Positions 27,596 through 37,596 are shown, numbered from the stretch's first letter. The stretch: 53,507 bases of DNA from Nostoc sp. CMAA1605 (GCF_021596505.1 NZ_PJIZ01000063.1:1-53507); one strand, 5' to 3'. Numbers and translations: made by a program. The notes: generated by a model from the sequence alone, not told the origin.

Positions 27596-30500
27596 ATGAC
27601 CTATATAAAAAATGCCTTTCAAGAATTTTTATTGACTATCCAGGGGTTTGAGCATTTACCCGATACAGAGATCAATCTTTTACTAGACCGCCTGCAAGCA
27701 TTCCGTTATCGTATCGGTCAACGTATTATCAGCAAAGAAATAGTCCCCGATCGCATCACAATCATCTATGAGGGACAAGCGCGGTTATTGGGATTTGACC
27801 CCCAAACACAAATGCCCAAAACCCTGAAATTATCGCAACGGGGAGAGATAATTGGCGAAATTGGATCATTGCGTCAATTAGGTTGTGAAACGGCGATCGC
27901 CTCTACTGACGAGATGATCGGTTTAAGCATCGAAGCCAGCGACTATCTGCGGTTATTGTCTACCTATCCCGCCTTTGCACAGGCACGCCAAAACCCCTGT
28001 CATATCGTGGAAATCTTCGATATTTTAGGTTTACAAGTAGCAAAGCAAGCCAACGTCATCGATAACCTAGATGAACTAGCAGAACAAGCTTGGCAAACCG
28101 CTAAAATACAATATCTCTCACCTGGAAGAAACTACTTTCATCAACTAGAGAAGAATACCGTTTGGTTTTTGAGTAGCGGGATCATTAACGAATTTCCTGT
28201 TGGTTCGCGTCTCGAACCCCAAGACGGTCAAGAAACCATTATCGTCAGAAGTGACAGTCCTGCGCGGTTGTTGGGTTTAGCACCATCGGCTTTATCATTC
28301 CTCAATCCTAGTAATCATCATCAATCACAACTAGCTGTTAGTAGCAGTCAAACCCACATCACTGAGACGATGGAAATTCCCTACGCCTCAGATGAAGACT
28401 ATTCCCAATTTCGCAGTACAACTCCAAATAGCAAAAATCCCCGGACAAAATACCCCTTCTTTGGTGGAAAGGGAGAATTAAACAGCACTTTTGCCTGTTT
28501 TCAGATGCTCACCAAACATTTACAAATCCCTTTTCGTCGGGAAGTGGTGCGTCGTCTGTTATCTGAACAAATCAAACGCCAAGGGACGATTTCTTTTCCT
28601 GTTTGCGCCTATTTGGGAGAATTAATCGGCTTGAAAGCCAATTTAATCGATGTTCCCACTGCTGCTATTACCCGCATCCCCACACCAGCATTAGTGCGTT
28701 ATGGCGAGAATTTTGCCGTTTTATACGCCGCCGATGCTCATCAAGTCGTTTTAGGTGTCCCATCCCAAGGGATAGTGCGCTGCAAACCAGCACAAATAGT
28801 TGAACATTTAGAGACGATAGAAAATAGTTTCCCGCCACAAGTCAAGGTACTACTGCTCACCGCCACCAAGGAAACGCCACAAGAACGCTTTGGTTTACGG
28901 TGGTTTCTTCCCTACTTGTCACGCTACAAAAGAGTCCTCACAGAAGTCTTTATCGCTTCCTTTTTTGTGCAGTTAGCACAGCTAGCCAACCCCCTAGTTA
29001 TCCAGCTCATTATTGATCAAGTCATAGTCAAAAATAGTACCAGCACACTCAATGTTCTGGGAGGCTTGTTATTAGTAGTGGGGATATTTGAAGCTATACT
29101 CACCACCTTACGAACTTATTTATTTGTGGATACCACCAACCGCATTGATATGGGTTTGGGGTCACAAATTATTGACCACTTATTGCGGCTACCATTGCGC
29201 TACTTTGAAAAGCGGCCAGTCGGGGAGTTATCTACACGCATCAACGAATTAGAAAATATCCGTCAGTTTCTCACAGGTACAGCTTTAACCGTGGGATTAG
29301 ATGCTGTATTTTCAGTGGTTTATATCATTGTCATGCTGTTTTACAGTTGGCAGTTGACCATAGTGGGTTTAGCCACGATTCCCATCTTTATCGTTATTAC
29401 CTTAATTGCATCTCCCACAGTTAGTAGACAGCTACGCGCCAAAGCCGAACGCAACGCCAACACCCAATCCTATTTAGTCGAGGTAATGTCGGGGATTCAA
29501 ACAGTCAAAGCGCAAAATATTGAATTGCGATCGCGCTTTTCTTGGCAAGAACGATACGCTCGATATGTAGCAGCTGGCTTTAAAACTGTCGTCACCTCTA
29601 CCCTCGCTAACTCCACCAGTCAATTTCTCAATAAACTCAGTAGTTTACTCGTGCTTTGGGTGGGTGCTTATTTGGTATTACAGCAGGAGTTAACTTTAGG
29701 GGAATTAATCGCCTTTAGAATTATCTCTGGTTATGTTACTAGCCCCATCTTACGGTTAGCACAACTGTGGCAAAGCTTCCAAGAAACAGCCCTATCCCTA
29801 GAAAGATTAAGCGATATTGTAGACACACCCCAAGAAGCAGAAATTGACCGCTACAACATCCCGCTTCCCGAAATTCAAGGTGCGATCAAATACGAAAACG
29901 TCTCCTTTAGATTCGTCAATGGCGGGCCTTTGCAACTATGCAATGTCAATCTAGAAATTCCCCAAGGAAAATTCGTCGGGATTGTGGGGCAGAGTGGCTC
30001 TGGTAAAAGTACGATGATGAAACTGCTACTGCGACTTTATGACATAGAAGCAGGCAGAATTTTGATTGATGGCTACGATATCTCCAAAGTAGAACTTTAT
30101 TCTTTGCGTCGCCAAGTCGGTGTAGTTCCCCAAGAAACCCTGTTATTTGATGGTACAGTCCAAGAGAATATTGCTTTGACTAATCCCGATGCTTCCACAG
30201 AAGAGATTATCGCAGCCGCAAGAATCGCCGCCGCCCATGAATTTATTATGGGTTTACCCAACGGCTACAATACCAGAGTTGGCGAACGTGGTGCGGGACT
30301 ATCCGGCGGACAAAGACAAAGAATCGCGATCGCTCGTTCTATTCTGCAAAAACCCAAACTATTAGTCCTAGACGAAGCTACCAGTGCTTTAGACTATCCC
30401 ACCGAACGTCAGGTTTGTCTGAACCTCGCCAATGCTTTTCAAGGTAGTACAGTCTTTTTCATTACCCACCGTCTCAACACCGTCAGCCACGCAGATACAA

Positions 30501-30610
30501 TCATCGTCATGGATGGCGGTAAAATCATCGAACAAGGTAGCCATCAAGAATTAATGGCTGCTAAAGGTCATTATTTCTATTTATATCAACAACAAGAAGT
30601 GAGTTTGTAG
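27596..30610 (+). CDS. Type I secretion ABC transporter with N-terminal cNMP-binding-like domain and inactive C39-like domain
   Basis: This 1,004-residue protein has in order: a cyclic-nucleotide-binding-like domain (about 15-150), a C39 peptidase-like domain (about 285-425), six membrane helices (about 435-715) and an ATPase domain with GQSGSGKST (798-806), LSGGQRQRIAIARS (about 902) and LLVLDEATSALD (about 923). In active C39 domains the cysteine motif is DCGxAC; here the aligned stretch reads NSTFAC (296-301), and the usual HFVVL histidine is Asn372 (NFAVLY). The domain is therefore probably a non-cutting, substrate-holding one as in HlyB. The adaptor gene follows after 40 bases, giving a two-gene export unit that would need a TolC-like outer-membrane protein from elsewhere. 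The exported substrate is not identified. Confidence 0.9.
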   Translation: MTYIKNAFQEFLLTIQGFEHLPDTEINLLLDRLQAFRYRIGQRIISKEIVPDRITIIYEGQARLLGFDPQTQMPKTLKLSQRGEIIGEIGSLRQLGCETAIASTDEMIGLSIEASDYLRLLSTYPAFAQARQNPCHIVEIFDILGLQVAKQANVIDNLDELAEQAWQTAKIQYLSPGRNYFHQLEKNTVWFLSSGIINEFPVGSRLEPQDGQETIIVRSDSPARLLGLAPSALSFLNPSNHHQSQLAVSSSQTHITETMEIPYASDEDYSQFRSTTPNSKNPRTKYPFFGGKGELNSTFACFQMLTKHLQIPFRREVVRRLLSEQIKRQGTISFPVCAYLGELIGLKANLIDVPTAAITRIPTPALVRYGENFAVLYAADAHQVVLGVPSQGIVRCKPAQIVEHLETIENSFPPQVKVLLLTATKETPQERFGLRWFLPYLSRYKRVLTEVFIASFFVQLAQLANPLVIQLIIDQVIVKNSTSTLNVLGGLLLVVGIFEAILTTLRTYLFVDTTNRIDMGLGSQIIDHLLRLPLRYFEKRPVGELSTRINELENIRQFLTGTALTVGLDAVFSVVYIIVMLFYSWQLTIVGLATIPIFIVITLIASPTVSRQLRAKAERNANTQSYLVEVMSGIQTVKAQNIELRSRFSWQERYARYVAAGFKTVVTSTLANSTSQFLNKLSSLLVLWVGAYLVLQQELTLGELIAFRIISGYVTSPILRLAQLWQSFQETALSLERLSDIVDTPQEAEIDRYNIPLPEIQGAIKYENVSFRFVNGGPLQLCNVNLEIPQGKFVGIVGQSGSGKSTMMKLLLRLYDIEAGRILIDGYDISKVELYSLRRQVGVVPQETLLFDGTVQENIALTNPDASTEEIIAAARIAAAHEFIMGLPNGYNTRVGERGAGLSGGQRQRIAIARSILQKPKLLVLDEATSALDYPTERQVCLNLANAFQGSTVFFITHRLNTVSHADTIIVMDGGKIIEQGSHQELMAAKGHYFYLYQQQEVSL

Positions 30611-30650
30611 TTAGTCAATAGTCAATAGTCAACAGTCAAAAATTACTAAT
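30611..30650. repeat. Short AGTCAAT heptamer run
   Basis: Three to four copies of AGTCAATAGTCAA-type repeats between the ABC transporter stop and the adaptor start. The same unit occurs at 43312-43370. Confidence 0.6.
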
Positions 30651-32219
30651 ATGACGCAACTTAACAATAACAATGGTAACGGCAAGCATGACCAGGCGAT
30701 CGCGGTTGATGCTGAAGTTTTAACACCTCAAACCCCACCCCCTCCTCAATCTTCTATTAACACTAATTACGAAGAGTTTGAACAGTCGGTTGTATTGCGT
30801 CAATCTCCTATTTGGTCACGCACCATCATGCTGACTCTCATGGCTTTGGCTTGTTTTGGTGTTGCTTGGGCATATTTCGCTAAAATCGAACAGGTAATTC
30901 CTGCTACTGGTCAATTAAAACCAGAAGGCACAGTTAAAGAAGTCCAAGCTCCTGTAAATGGAGTTGTCAAAGAAGTACATATCAAAGATGGACAAAAAGT
31001 CCTTCAAGGCGACCTACTAATTACTTTTGAAACTGTTGCCACTGTTGCCCAGTTGAATTCTTTAAATAATATTCGCAACAGTTTAATACAGGAAAATCAA
31101 ATTTATCGTCAATTAATGAGTTCATCTTCTGGCATTAATTCCGAATTACAATTTTCGCGAGTTAGATTGCCCAGAAACGCCGAATTTCTGCTCAAAAGTC
31201 GCATAGCATTAGTTACAGAAAATGATTTATTACGCACTCAATTAAGAAACTCTACTACAGGTATCGGTTTAGACAGTGACGAAAAACAACAGTTAGAAGT
31301 GGCGAAAACAGAATTAGATACTCGTGCATCTGCCGCTAGGCTAGAAGTATCTAAAATCGAAAAACAACTAGCCCAAACTGTAGTCAAACTCCAAGATACA
31401 CAAGCCAGTTTAGATATCCAACAAAAGATTTTAGATAAACTAAAAATCCTGGCAGAACAAGGCGGTGTTTCTCAGTTACAATACCTGAATCAGCAACAAC
31501 AAGTCCAAAATTATGCTGCCGAAGTGGCGCAATTAAACGAAGAGAAGAAACGTCTACAATTTGATATTGAAAAATCTAGGCAACAAGTCTACAATACTGT
31601 AGCAGCTTCCGATAAAACCATTTTAGAAAAAATAGCAGATAACAAAAAACGCATTGCTGATATTGATAGCCAATTCATGAAAATTGTGCTAAATAATGAA
31701 CAAAATTTAGCTGAGGTCAATAGTAAAATTTCTCAAGCTCAATTAGAATTTAAATATCAACAATTACGCGCCCCCGTTTCCGGCACAGTTTTCAATTTAC
31801 AAGCTAAAACTCCTGGTTTTGTAGCTAATCCCACCCAAAAAATCTTAGAGATTGTACCCAACGACAAATTCGTTGCTGAGATTTTCATTACCAATAAAGA
31901 TATTGGTTTTGTCCGCAAAGGAATGAAAGCCGATGTCAGAATCGATTCATTCCCCTTTAGCGAATTCGGCGACATCAAAGGCGAGTTAGTTGAAGTAGCT
32001 TCAGACGCACTCCCACCAGATGAAACCCATAAGTTCTATCGCTTTCCTGCCAAAATTAGGTTAAATAAACAATACTTAGACATTAAAGACAAAAAAATTT
32101 CCCTGCAATCTGGTATGTCTTTAAGTGCTAACATCAAAGTCCAAGAAGAACGCACAGTTTTGAGTCTGTTTACAGAGATGTTTACCAACCAAGTTGAAAG
32201 CTTAAAAGAAGTAAGATAA
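30651..32219 (+). CDS. HlyD-family periplasmic adaptor (membrane fusion protein)
   Basis: It bridges the inner-membrane ABC exporter and an outer-membrane channel. After a polar N-terminus rich in Pro, one membrane helix (about 58-77, TIMLTLMALACFGVAWAYF) anchors it. The first lipoyl half-motif follows (VQAPVNGVVKEVHIKDGQKV), then a long coiled-coil hairpin (about 130-365), the second lipoyl half (YQQLRAPVSGTVFNLQAKTP) and a beta-barrel region with GMKADVRIDSFPFSEFG. At 522 residues it is within the range for HlyD proteins. It is second in the operon with the ABC transporter. Confidence 0.92.
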   Translation: MTQLNNNNGNGKHDQAIAVDAEVLTPQTPPPPQSSINTNYEEFEQSVVLRQSPIWSRTIMLTLMALACFGVAWAYFAKIEQVIPATGQLKPEGTVKEVQAPVNGVVKEVHIKDGQKVLQGDLLITFETVATVAQLNSLNNIRNSLIQENQIYRQLMSSSSGINSELQFSRVRLPRNAEFLLKSRIALVTENDLLRTQLRNSTTGIGLDSDEKQQLEVAKTELDTRASAARLEVSKIEKQLAQTVVKLQDTQASLDIQQKILDKLKILAEQGGVSQLQYLNQQQQVQNYAAEVAQLNEEKKRLQFDIEKSRQQVYNTVAASDKTILEKIADNKKRIADIDSQFMKIVLNNEQNLAEVNSKISQAQLEFKYQQLRAPVSGTVFNLQAKTPGFVANPTQKILEIVPNDKFVAEIFITNKDIGFVRKGMKADVRIDSFPFSEFGDIKGELVEVASDALPPDETHKFYRFPAKIRLNKQYLDIKDKKISLQSGMSLSANIKVQEERTVLSLFTEMFTNQVESLKEVR

Positions 32220-32373
32220 TCCTTTAGGGATTTCTCATTAAAAAAATATACTATCACGTTGATAGCAACGGAGCAGGGGGCAGGGGGAAATATCAGATAA
32301 AGAGTCTCCCCTGTTCCCTGTTACCCGTTCCCTGTTCCCCGTTAAAACTTTTGACTTTTGACTTTGAATATAT

Positions 32374-32868
32374 ATGTATCCTCAACGCATTGAACCCCAA
32401 CCTGGACAAGAATCTGTGTGGGATTACCCCCGTCCCCCCCGCTTGGAGGACACAAACAAACATATTCAGGTAATTTTTAATGGTGTAGAAATCGTCAATA
32501 CCCGCCACGCCAAGCGTGTGTTAGAAACTAGCCATCCACCCACGTACTATATCCCGCCTACAGACATCAAAATGGAATACTTGGTGTTAACACCACAGTC
32601 TAGTTTTTGTGAATGGAAGGGACGCTCTGGATACTATACAATCCGAGTGGGCGAGCGAGAAGTCGAAAATGCAGCTTGGTTTTACGCCAGTCCAACGCGC
32701 GCTTTTGCAGATATTAAAGATCATGTGGCTTTCTATGCCCATTTCATGGATGCTTGCTACGTAGATGGTGAACGAGTAGAACCACAACCAGGAAACTTTT
32801 ATGGTGGTTGGATAACTAGCGATGTTGTTGGGCCTTTTAAGGGTATTCCTGGTAGTTGGGGATGGTGA
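32374..32868 (+). CDS. DUF427 domain protein
   Basis: This 164-residue soluble protein shows the DUF427 pattern: IQVIFNGVEIVNTRHAKRVLETSHPPTYYIP, then FCEWKGRSGYYTI and the C-terminal AWFYASPTRAFADIKDHVAFY. The function of the family is not established. It has its own start at ATG 32374 after a 150-base spacer containing G-rich and C-rich filler sequence, so it is probably transcribed alone. The gene is intact and of normal length. Confidence 0.85.
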   Translation: MYPQRIEPQPGQESVWDYPRPPRLEDTNKHIQVIFNGVEIVNTRHAKRVLETSHPPTYYIPPTDIKMEYLVLTPQSSFCEWKGRSGYYTIRVGEREVENAAWFYASPTRAFADIKDHVAFYAHFMDACYVDGERVEPQPGNFYGGWITSDVVGPFKGIPGSWGW

Positions 32869-33057
32869 TTTAAGCCAGAGTTCTGGAAGTAATCTTGTTG
32901 GGAAATCTCAACTGCGATCGCCGACAGGATACTTCCAAACAAAAAAGCAGGCGATCGCCTTTGGAATTCTATACAATACTTTGATAGTATCCAAAAAGTG
33001 ACCAGAGATTCACTAAGCAGTCACTCAAGGATACCAGTCTTGCTTTAATCTTTTAAA

Positions 33058-33129
<72 letters not shown>

Positions 33130-33476
33130 ATGATTGCGCTCACAATTTATAATAGTATCTTAGTCTTCTGGATTTGGCAAGCATTTTTAGAAAATTTTTT
33201 TGCTCACCCTCAAGGCGTTGATTTTGGGACTTCCAGAAAATAAATTATCCATTGTACTTAGTTGATATTTTCTGTATCTCCCCTGCTCCCGTTCGGCTGA
33301 CGCTCACGGCGGAAGCCTGCCCCTTGCCCCTTGCCTACAAAATGGATAGGATGTTTCGTTGAAAATCTCTTTTCAGTCCAAACAGCCGCCAGAAACTCCA
33401 GTGACGGTGATACAGTTAATTATTTTTGTCTGTACTTAACCCTTGTCAAGCAAAGACTATGGAAATATTCAGCCTA
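33130..33476. other. Spacer of 347 bases between tRNA-Asn and the NYN gene
   Basis: It holds G/C-rich interspersed filler (CCGTTCGGCTGACGCTCACG near 33290) and CCCTGCTCCC/CCTTGCCCC-type runs. An open frame running on the plus strand from 33331 is the complement of the NYN gene and not a gene. Confidence 0.55.
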
Positions 33477-34025
33477 CTACTTCAATCCCATCCGAAGCTC
33501 TGCAAGCTTTTGCTTGGCTTTGGGATCAATAGAGCTAGCCAATCTCCGTGGAGAGTGTTGGCGTGGTTTAGCCCTTTGCTTAACTAGACAAATCGTGGTT
33601 TTAACTTCGCCGCACAATTGTTCTGCTGATAACCATTCAGCCCCGTACCCCTGTACTGTTAATTGTTGTGCGCGGTCAGATGTGGCAACAATGAGCCGAG
33701 CCATCCTAGACTGTAGAAACTCATAGCGCAAAGATGCACAGGTTTTTTCTATGTATGAGTCTGCCGTTTGCCCAAAATCAGTGTAATGAATTGATAAAAG
33801 TTCGGTGATTACTTCCTGATTACTGGCGGTATTTTGATAGTGAGCGTCAAACACTATTTTGGTCTCATACCCTTGAAAAGAACTGTAGCTTGTCATGGTT
33901 TCCACAAGTTCACGCCTTGCTGCTTCTAGTCCGGCAGTGTCGCGGGTTTTTTTGAGGCAAGACCAAGCACCTATGATGTTATAACCGTCTACTAACAAAA
34001 CGGCTGGGACTGGGGGACAGGACAT
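33477..34025 (-). CDS. YacP-like NYN-domain ribonuclease
   Basis: The N-terminus PAVLLVDGYNIIGAW carries the DGYN motif that names the NYN family (PIN-like fold). A second acidic residue lies in KIVFDAHYQ, then DSYIEKTCASL and LIVATSDRAQQLTVQGYGA. YacP/Rae1 homologues are endoribonucleases acting on mRNA at the ribosome in Firmicutes and chloroplasts, so RNA cleavage is the expected activity here. At 182 residues it is of normal length. Start ATG 34025. Confidence 0.88.
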   Translation of the reverse strand: MSCPPVPAVLLVDGYNIIGAWSCLKKTRDTAGLEAARRELVETMTSYSSFQGYETKIVFDAHYQNTASNQEVITELLSIHYTDFGQTADSYIEKTCASLRYEFLQSRMARLIVATSDRAQQLTVQGYGAEWLSAEQLCGEVKTTICLVKQRAKPRQHSPRRLASSIDPKAKQKLAELRMGLK

Positions 34026-34413
34026 GGTTTTTAATCACAATTTTCTAGAGTTAACAAGATCCATTCATAACTTTTATAGTAAATGAAGCATTGCTTGTAA
34101 CACTATGTTACAAAGACGAAAATAATGTGATTTAATTGCAAAGTTGAATTAAAAGTGATGATGATTGGGGATTGGGCATGGGGAATTGGGCATGGGGCAT
34201 TGTGTTTTTCTTCCCCTGCTTCACTAACTTCCTCTGTGTGTTCCAATTACAAGTATTTATACCAATTACCCAAAATTAAGCAACAGGTGCAAAGCTTGAA
34301 ACCAAGATATTATCTGACTTTCTTAATTGCGTAAAGCCTGCGGCATAGCTGCGCTTAGAGCGTAGCGGGACGAAGTCTATTGCGAATTGCGAATTGCGAA
34401 TTGCGAATTGGTA
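34026..34413. other. Spacer of 388 bases with dispersed repeats
   Basis: It contains a G-rich ATTGGGCATGGGG run (about 34160-34200), the interspersed sequence GCGGCATAGCTGCGCTTAGA (about 34340-34360) and a tandem GCGAATT heptamer run (about 34379-34410). The middle one recurs inverted at about 38858-38880. No gene seen. Confidence 0.65.
34379..34410. repeat. GCGAATT tandem heptamers
   Basis: Four consecutive copies of TTGCGAA end just before the glycosidase-like gene's 3' end. Confidence 0.8.
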
Positions 34414-35496
34414 TTACCCCATTCCAGTTAAATCGCTACAAGTGGGAAATGCGGCGGATTTAGCATAGAGATGATTTTGCAGAACTCTAGCTAAGGTATG
34501 ATTATTCTCTCTTAAACCTTCATAAAAAAAGCAGACTTCGCCTTTAATCCCTATTTGACGGTTATACTCAATCGTCTGCACCAAATATTGGGGACTGATG
34601 CAATAAGTTCCTAACTTCAGCAGGATTCCTGGGGCTAATTTTGGTAGGGTGGCAGCAGTAAATTGTTCTTTGACTAGTTTATCGGCGATCGCTCGGTAAC
34701 TAGGAAAATCCCGCCGATAAATTTGCGGGTGAATTATATCCACTATTCCCTGGTTTAACCATGTGGGTGTATCTTGCAAATATTCCCGAAATGCCCAGTC
34801 ATGGATATTAGGCGCGATAGACACCAATAAGTTTGGGTTAACGGCTTTTACTTGCTGATATAGCCTTGCCCAAAATTTTGTCAAAATATCAGCGCGCCAT
34901 TGTAACCAGTGTCTATCTTTGGGATTTAGCGGTGGTTGGCGATGAAATTCCTGACGATAGCGGGCGATAGTATCCGCATCATACCCACCTTCACTGGGTA
35001 AAGCCGGAAAGCGATCGTCACCTTGAATGCCATCCACATCATAATTATTCACCACTTCCAAGACTAAATTCATCAAAAATGCTTGGACATCGGGGTTCAG
35101 GGCATTCAACCACTCAAAACCATTTTTCTTGAGCAGATTACCTTGGGAATCACGCGCTGCCCATTCTGGTTTCTGCTGTAACAGTAAGCCCCCGTTTAAA
35201 TTGTAGGAACTGGCAAAGCCATATTCAAACCAAGGGATGACTTTTAATCCCACGCGCCGCGCCTCCGTCACTACCTCCAATAAAGGATCACGCCCGACAG
35301 ATAGAGGATCAATTTCCACCCCAAAGGTTTGGCGCATCGTCTGACTGGGATACAAAGTCACAGCTTGATTCCACACCACAGGAAACACCACATTAAACCC
35401 AGTGGTAGCCAGAAAATCCATAGCTTCAGCAATATTTTGCCGTGAACGCAAAACTTGACTATCGGTAGTAGTTAACCAGACACCGCGTATTTCCAT
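34414..35496 (-). CDS. Family 10-like glycosyl hydrolase (GHL10 type)
   Basis: The likely start is ATG 35496, which begins MEIRGVWLTTTDSQVL, the normal opening of the GHL10/DUF187 family. An upstream in-frame ATG at 35589 would only add 31 residues read from G-rich filler repeats. Later family blocks include ALNPDVQAFLMNLVLEVV, YDVDGIQGDDRFP with acidic residues in the expected active-site area, and VSIAPNIHDWAFREYLQD. A TIM-barrel hydrolase acting on a polysaccharide is expected; the substrate is unknown. No signal peptide is seen from the preferred start. The product is 360 residues. Confidence 0.82.
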   Translation of the reverse strand: MEIRGVWLTTTDSQVLRSRQNIAEAMDFLATTGFNVVFPVVWNQAVTLYPSQTMRQTFGVEIDPLSVGRDPLLEVVTEARRVGLKVIPWFEYGFASSYNLNGGLLLQQKPEWAARDSQGNLLKKNGFEWLNALNPDVQAFLMNLVLEVVNNYDVDGIQGDDRFPALPSEGGYDADTIARYRQEFHRQPPLNPKDRHWLQWRADILTKFWARLYQQVKAVNPNLLVSIAPNIHDWAFREYLQDTPTWLNQGIVDIIHPQIYRRDFPSYRAIADKLVKEQFTAATLPKLAPGILLKLGTYCISPQYLVQTIEYNRQIGIKGEVCFFYEGLRENNHTLARVLQNHLYAKSAAFPTCSDLTGMG

Positions 35497-35659
35497 AGTT
35501 TTGTTTTGGGGCAGAGAGGCAGGGGGCAGGGAGAGCAGGGGGAGGAAAATACGATGCCCTATGCCCCATTCCCTATTCCCAATGCCCAATCCCTAAAGTA
35601 GATGTTTGAACTAGCACGTTATCAAATAATTAATTAGCATTCTTGTGAAAATAACACCT

Positions 35660-36523
35660 ATGTCTGTGGTTCAGGATTCTTGGCAGCACGCATATATCAA
35701 TACCAATGGGATAAAACTGCACTATGTCACCCAAGGAACAGGACGCTTGATGCTGATGTTGCATGGGTTTCCTGAGTTTTGGTATTCTTGGCGGCATCAA
35801 ATCCCTAAATTCGCGGAAAAGTTTCAAGTCGTGGCTTTAGATTTACGTGGTTATAACGACAGTGATAAACCTGTCAAGAAATCCGCCTATGTGATGGCTG
35901 AATTTATTCAAGACATTGCGGGAGTAATTCAAGGATTAGGACACGATAGTTGTATTTTAGTTGGACATGATTGGGGTGGAGAGATCGCCTGGAATTTTGC
36001 CTATGCTCATCCTGAAATGGTAGAACGTTTAATTATTCTCAATTTGCCTCATCCTGCTAAATTTACTCAAGGTTTATTGACTCCCCCACAGTTACGCCGC
36101 AGTTGGTATATCTTCTTATTTCAACTACCTTGGCTACCAGAATTGATGCTCAAAGCTGATAATTATCTGGCGATCGCTAATATGATTCCTAAGACAGCAG
36201 TTAATCAAACAGCATTTACTCCAGATAATATTGCCGCTTATCAACAAGCTGCTGCTAAAACTGGGGCAATTGCAGCTATGTTGAACTATTACCGCAATCT
36301 TTTTTCCAGTCTCCTATTTCAGAAAAGTTGGCAAATTTTAGAGACTCCTACGCTGTTGATTTGGGGTGAAAATGATACCGCTTTAGGCAAAGAGCTTACT
36401 TACAACACTCAAGACTATGTAAAACATCTCCAAATTAAGTATATTCCCCATTGTGGACATTGGGTTCAACAAGAAAAACCAGAATTAGTTAATCGGTATA
36501 TGCAAGAATACTTAGTAATTTAA
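35660..36523 (+). CDS. Alpha/beta hydrolase, epoxide hydrolase-like
   Basis: The protein has the oxyanion motif HGFPEFWYSW, the nucleophile motif GHDWGGEIAW (Asp104), a charge-relay region at GENDTALG, and the final catalytic His in PHCGHWVQQEKPE. An Asp nucleophile with HGFPE is typical of epoxide hydrolases and also haloalkane dehalogenases; cap-domain tyrosines, needed for the former, seem present (LNYYRNLF). The substrate is not predictable. ATG 35660 is chosen; GTG 35645 is possible and adds five residues. The product is about 287 residues and cytoplasmic. Confidence 0.85.
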   Translation: MSVVQDSWQHAYINTNGIKLHYVTQGTGRLMLMLHGFPEFWYSWRHQIPKFAEKFQVVALDLRGYNDSDKPVKKSAYVMAEFIQDIAGVIQGLGHDSCILVGHDWGGEIAWNFAYAHPEMVERLIILNLPHPAKFTQGLLTPPQLRRSWYIFLFQLPWLPELMLKADNYLAIANMIPKTAVNQTAFTPDNIAAYQQAAAKTGAIAAMLNYYRNLFSSLLFQKSWQILETPTLLIWGENDTALGKELTYNTQDYVKHLQIKYIPHCGHWVQQEKPELVNRYMQEYLVI

Positions 36524-36833
36524 ATTATAATTTACATCAAAAGTATGAGTAATATTTTTATATAAGTGAATACTGGCAATGTTTTTACGAAAATATATCG
36601 AATGATACATTCACTTAAAAATATTTAATATTAAATTAAATCCAGTATTTATGCTGAAATTGAAAGACACAAAATAGCCAAAAACCATAGCCAATAATAT
36701 TTTGAGACTCACTACACTAGCCATAATCTAGACAAGTAAATTGTGATTTAAATCAACATTGTTTAGAAAGTTAGTGAGATAATAGAAATGTGAGGAAAAG
36801 AACGGATGTTAATCAAGGAGAAAGGGGGAAATT
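36524..36833. other. AT-rich 310-base spacer
   Basis: No gene or repeat seen. An AGGAGAAAGGGGG stretch at its end is the ribosome binding site of the next gene. Confidence 0.5.
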
Positions 36834-37292
36834 ATGAAACTCAAGCTATTAGCAGCTGTAGCCTTAGCCACTCCCCTATTTTTTGTGAATTCAGTCAAAG
36901 CTGGGAATCCACAAGACTTACAAAAACTGTTATCAACTGGGGAATGCGTAGGGTGTAATCTATCAGGCATGAACCTCAGTGGCGAGCATTTAATTGGTGT
37001 TGACTTACGAGGGGCAAATCTAGCTGGTGCAAATCTAGCTGGTGCTAACCTCGAAGGAGCTGATTTGACTAACGCCAATTTGAAAGGAGCGAATCTTACC
37101 GCCGCCTTTCTTACCAACGTCAACTTCAAAAAAGCCAACTTAAATAACGCCAACATGACCCGCGCTCATGTTTTCGATTCCAACGTGTATCAAGCATCAA
37201 TGGAAAATCTCACCATCACAGATGCAGAAATTTATAATACTGCGATCGGCGTTGGTGGCGAAGCAGGTCAAGAAATTCCCGACTGGGATTAG
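36834..37292 (+). CDS. Secreted pentapeptide-repeat protein
   Basis: A signal peptide (KLKLLAAVALATPLFFVNSVKA, about 1-23) is followed by a short cysteine-containing segment (GECVGCNLSG) and about 14 pentapeptide units of the A(D/N)LXX type (LRGANLAGANLAGANLEGAD...). These form a right-handed beta-helix. The tail is acidic. The CxxC could form a disulfide or bind a metal in the periplasm or thylakoid lumen. It has a strong binding site (AAGGAGAAAGG). Pentapeptide-repeat lumenal proteins are common in cyanobacteria, mostly of unknown role. Confidence 0.88.
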   Translation: MKLKLLAAVALATPLFFVNSVKAGNPQDLQKLLSTGECVGCNLSGMNLSGEHLIGVDLRGANLAGANLAGANLEGADLTNANLKGANLTAAFLTNVNFKKANLNNANMTRAHVFDSNVYQASMENLTITDAEIYNTAIGVGGEAGQEIPDWD

Positions 37293-37382
37293 TATCAACC
37301 GATTTAGGTGAATTTTAAGAAATAAAAGATGGAGTGAGAGAGTTGGGTGTTAGCCAATCACATCTCTCACATACCTCTTATA

Positions 37383-37422
37383 GCAGTTCGCAGTTCGCAG
37401 TTCGCAGTTCGCAGTTCGCAGT
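37383..37422. repeat. GCAGTTC tandem heptamers
   Basis: Five to six copies of GCAGTTC follow each other just after AGCAGTTCGCAG. Confidence 0.85.
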
Positions 37423-37596
37423 TGAAAACAGTCAGGTATTATCTGGGTTTTAAGGGTTGTATCTGTCGCTGGATTTTGGAGAATTGGTATTAGAACATTC
37501 AAAAGCAGATGGCGCGTGTTAGCTGTTGGATGTTTCAGGAATTTTAAAAGAACATATCTAGTCAAGCAAGGATGAAAGAGAAACTCTTGGCTGGGG

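Noticed and set aside
27596..30610. Active C39 bacteriocin-processing peptidase
   Set aside because: Both catalytic positions (Cys and His) appear substituted, so leader-peptide cleavage is not supported.
33331..33726. Plus-strand open frame opposite the NYN gene
   Set aside because: It is the complement of a well-supported minus-strand gene, with no domain or binding site of its own.
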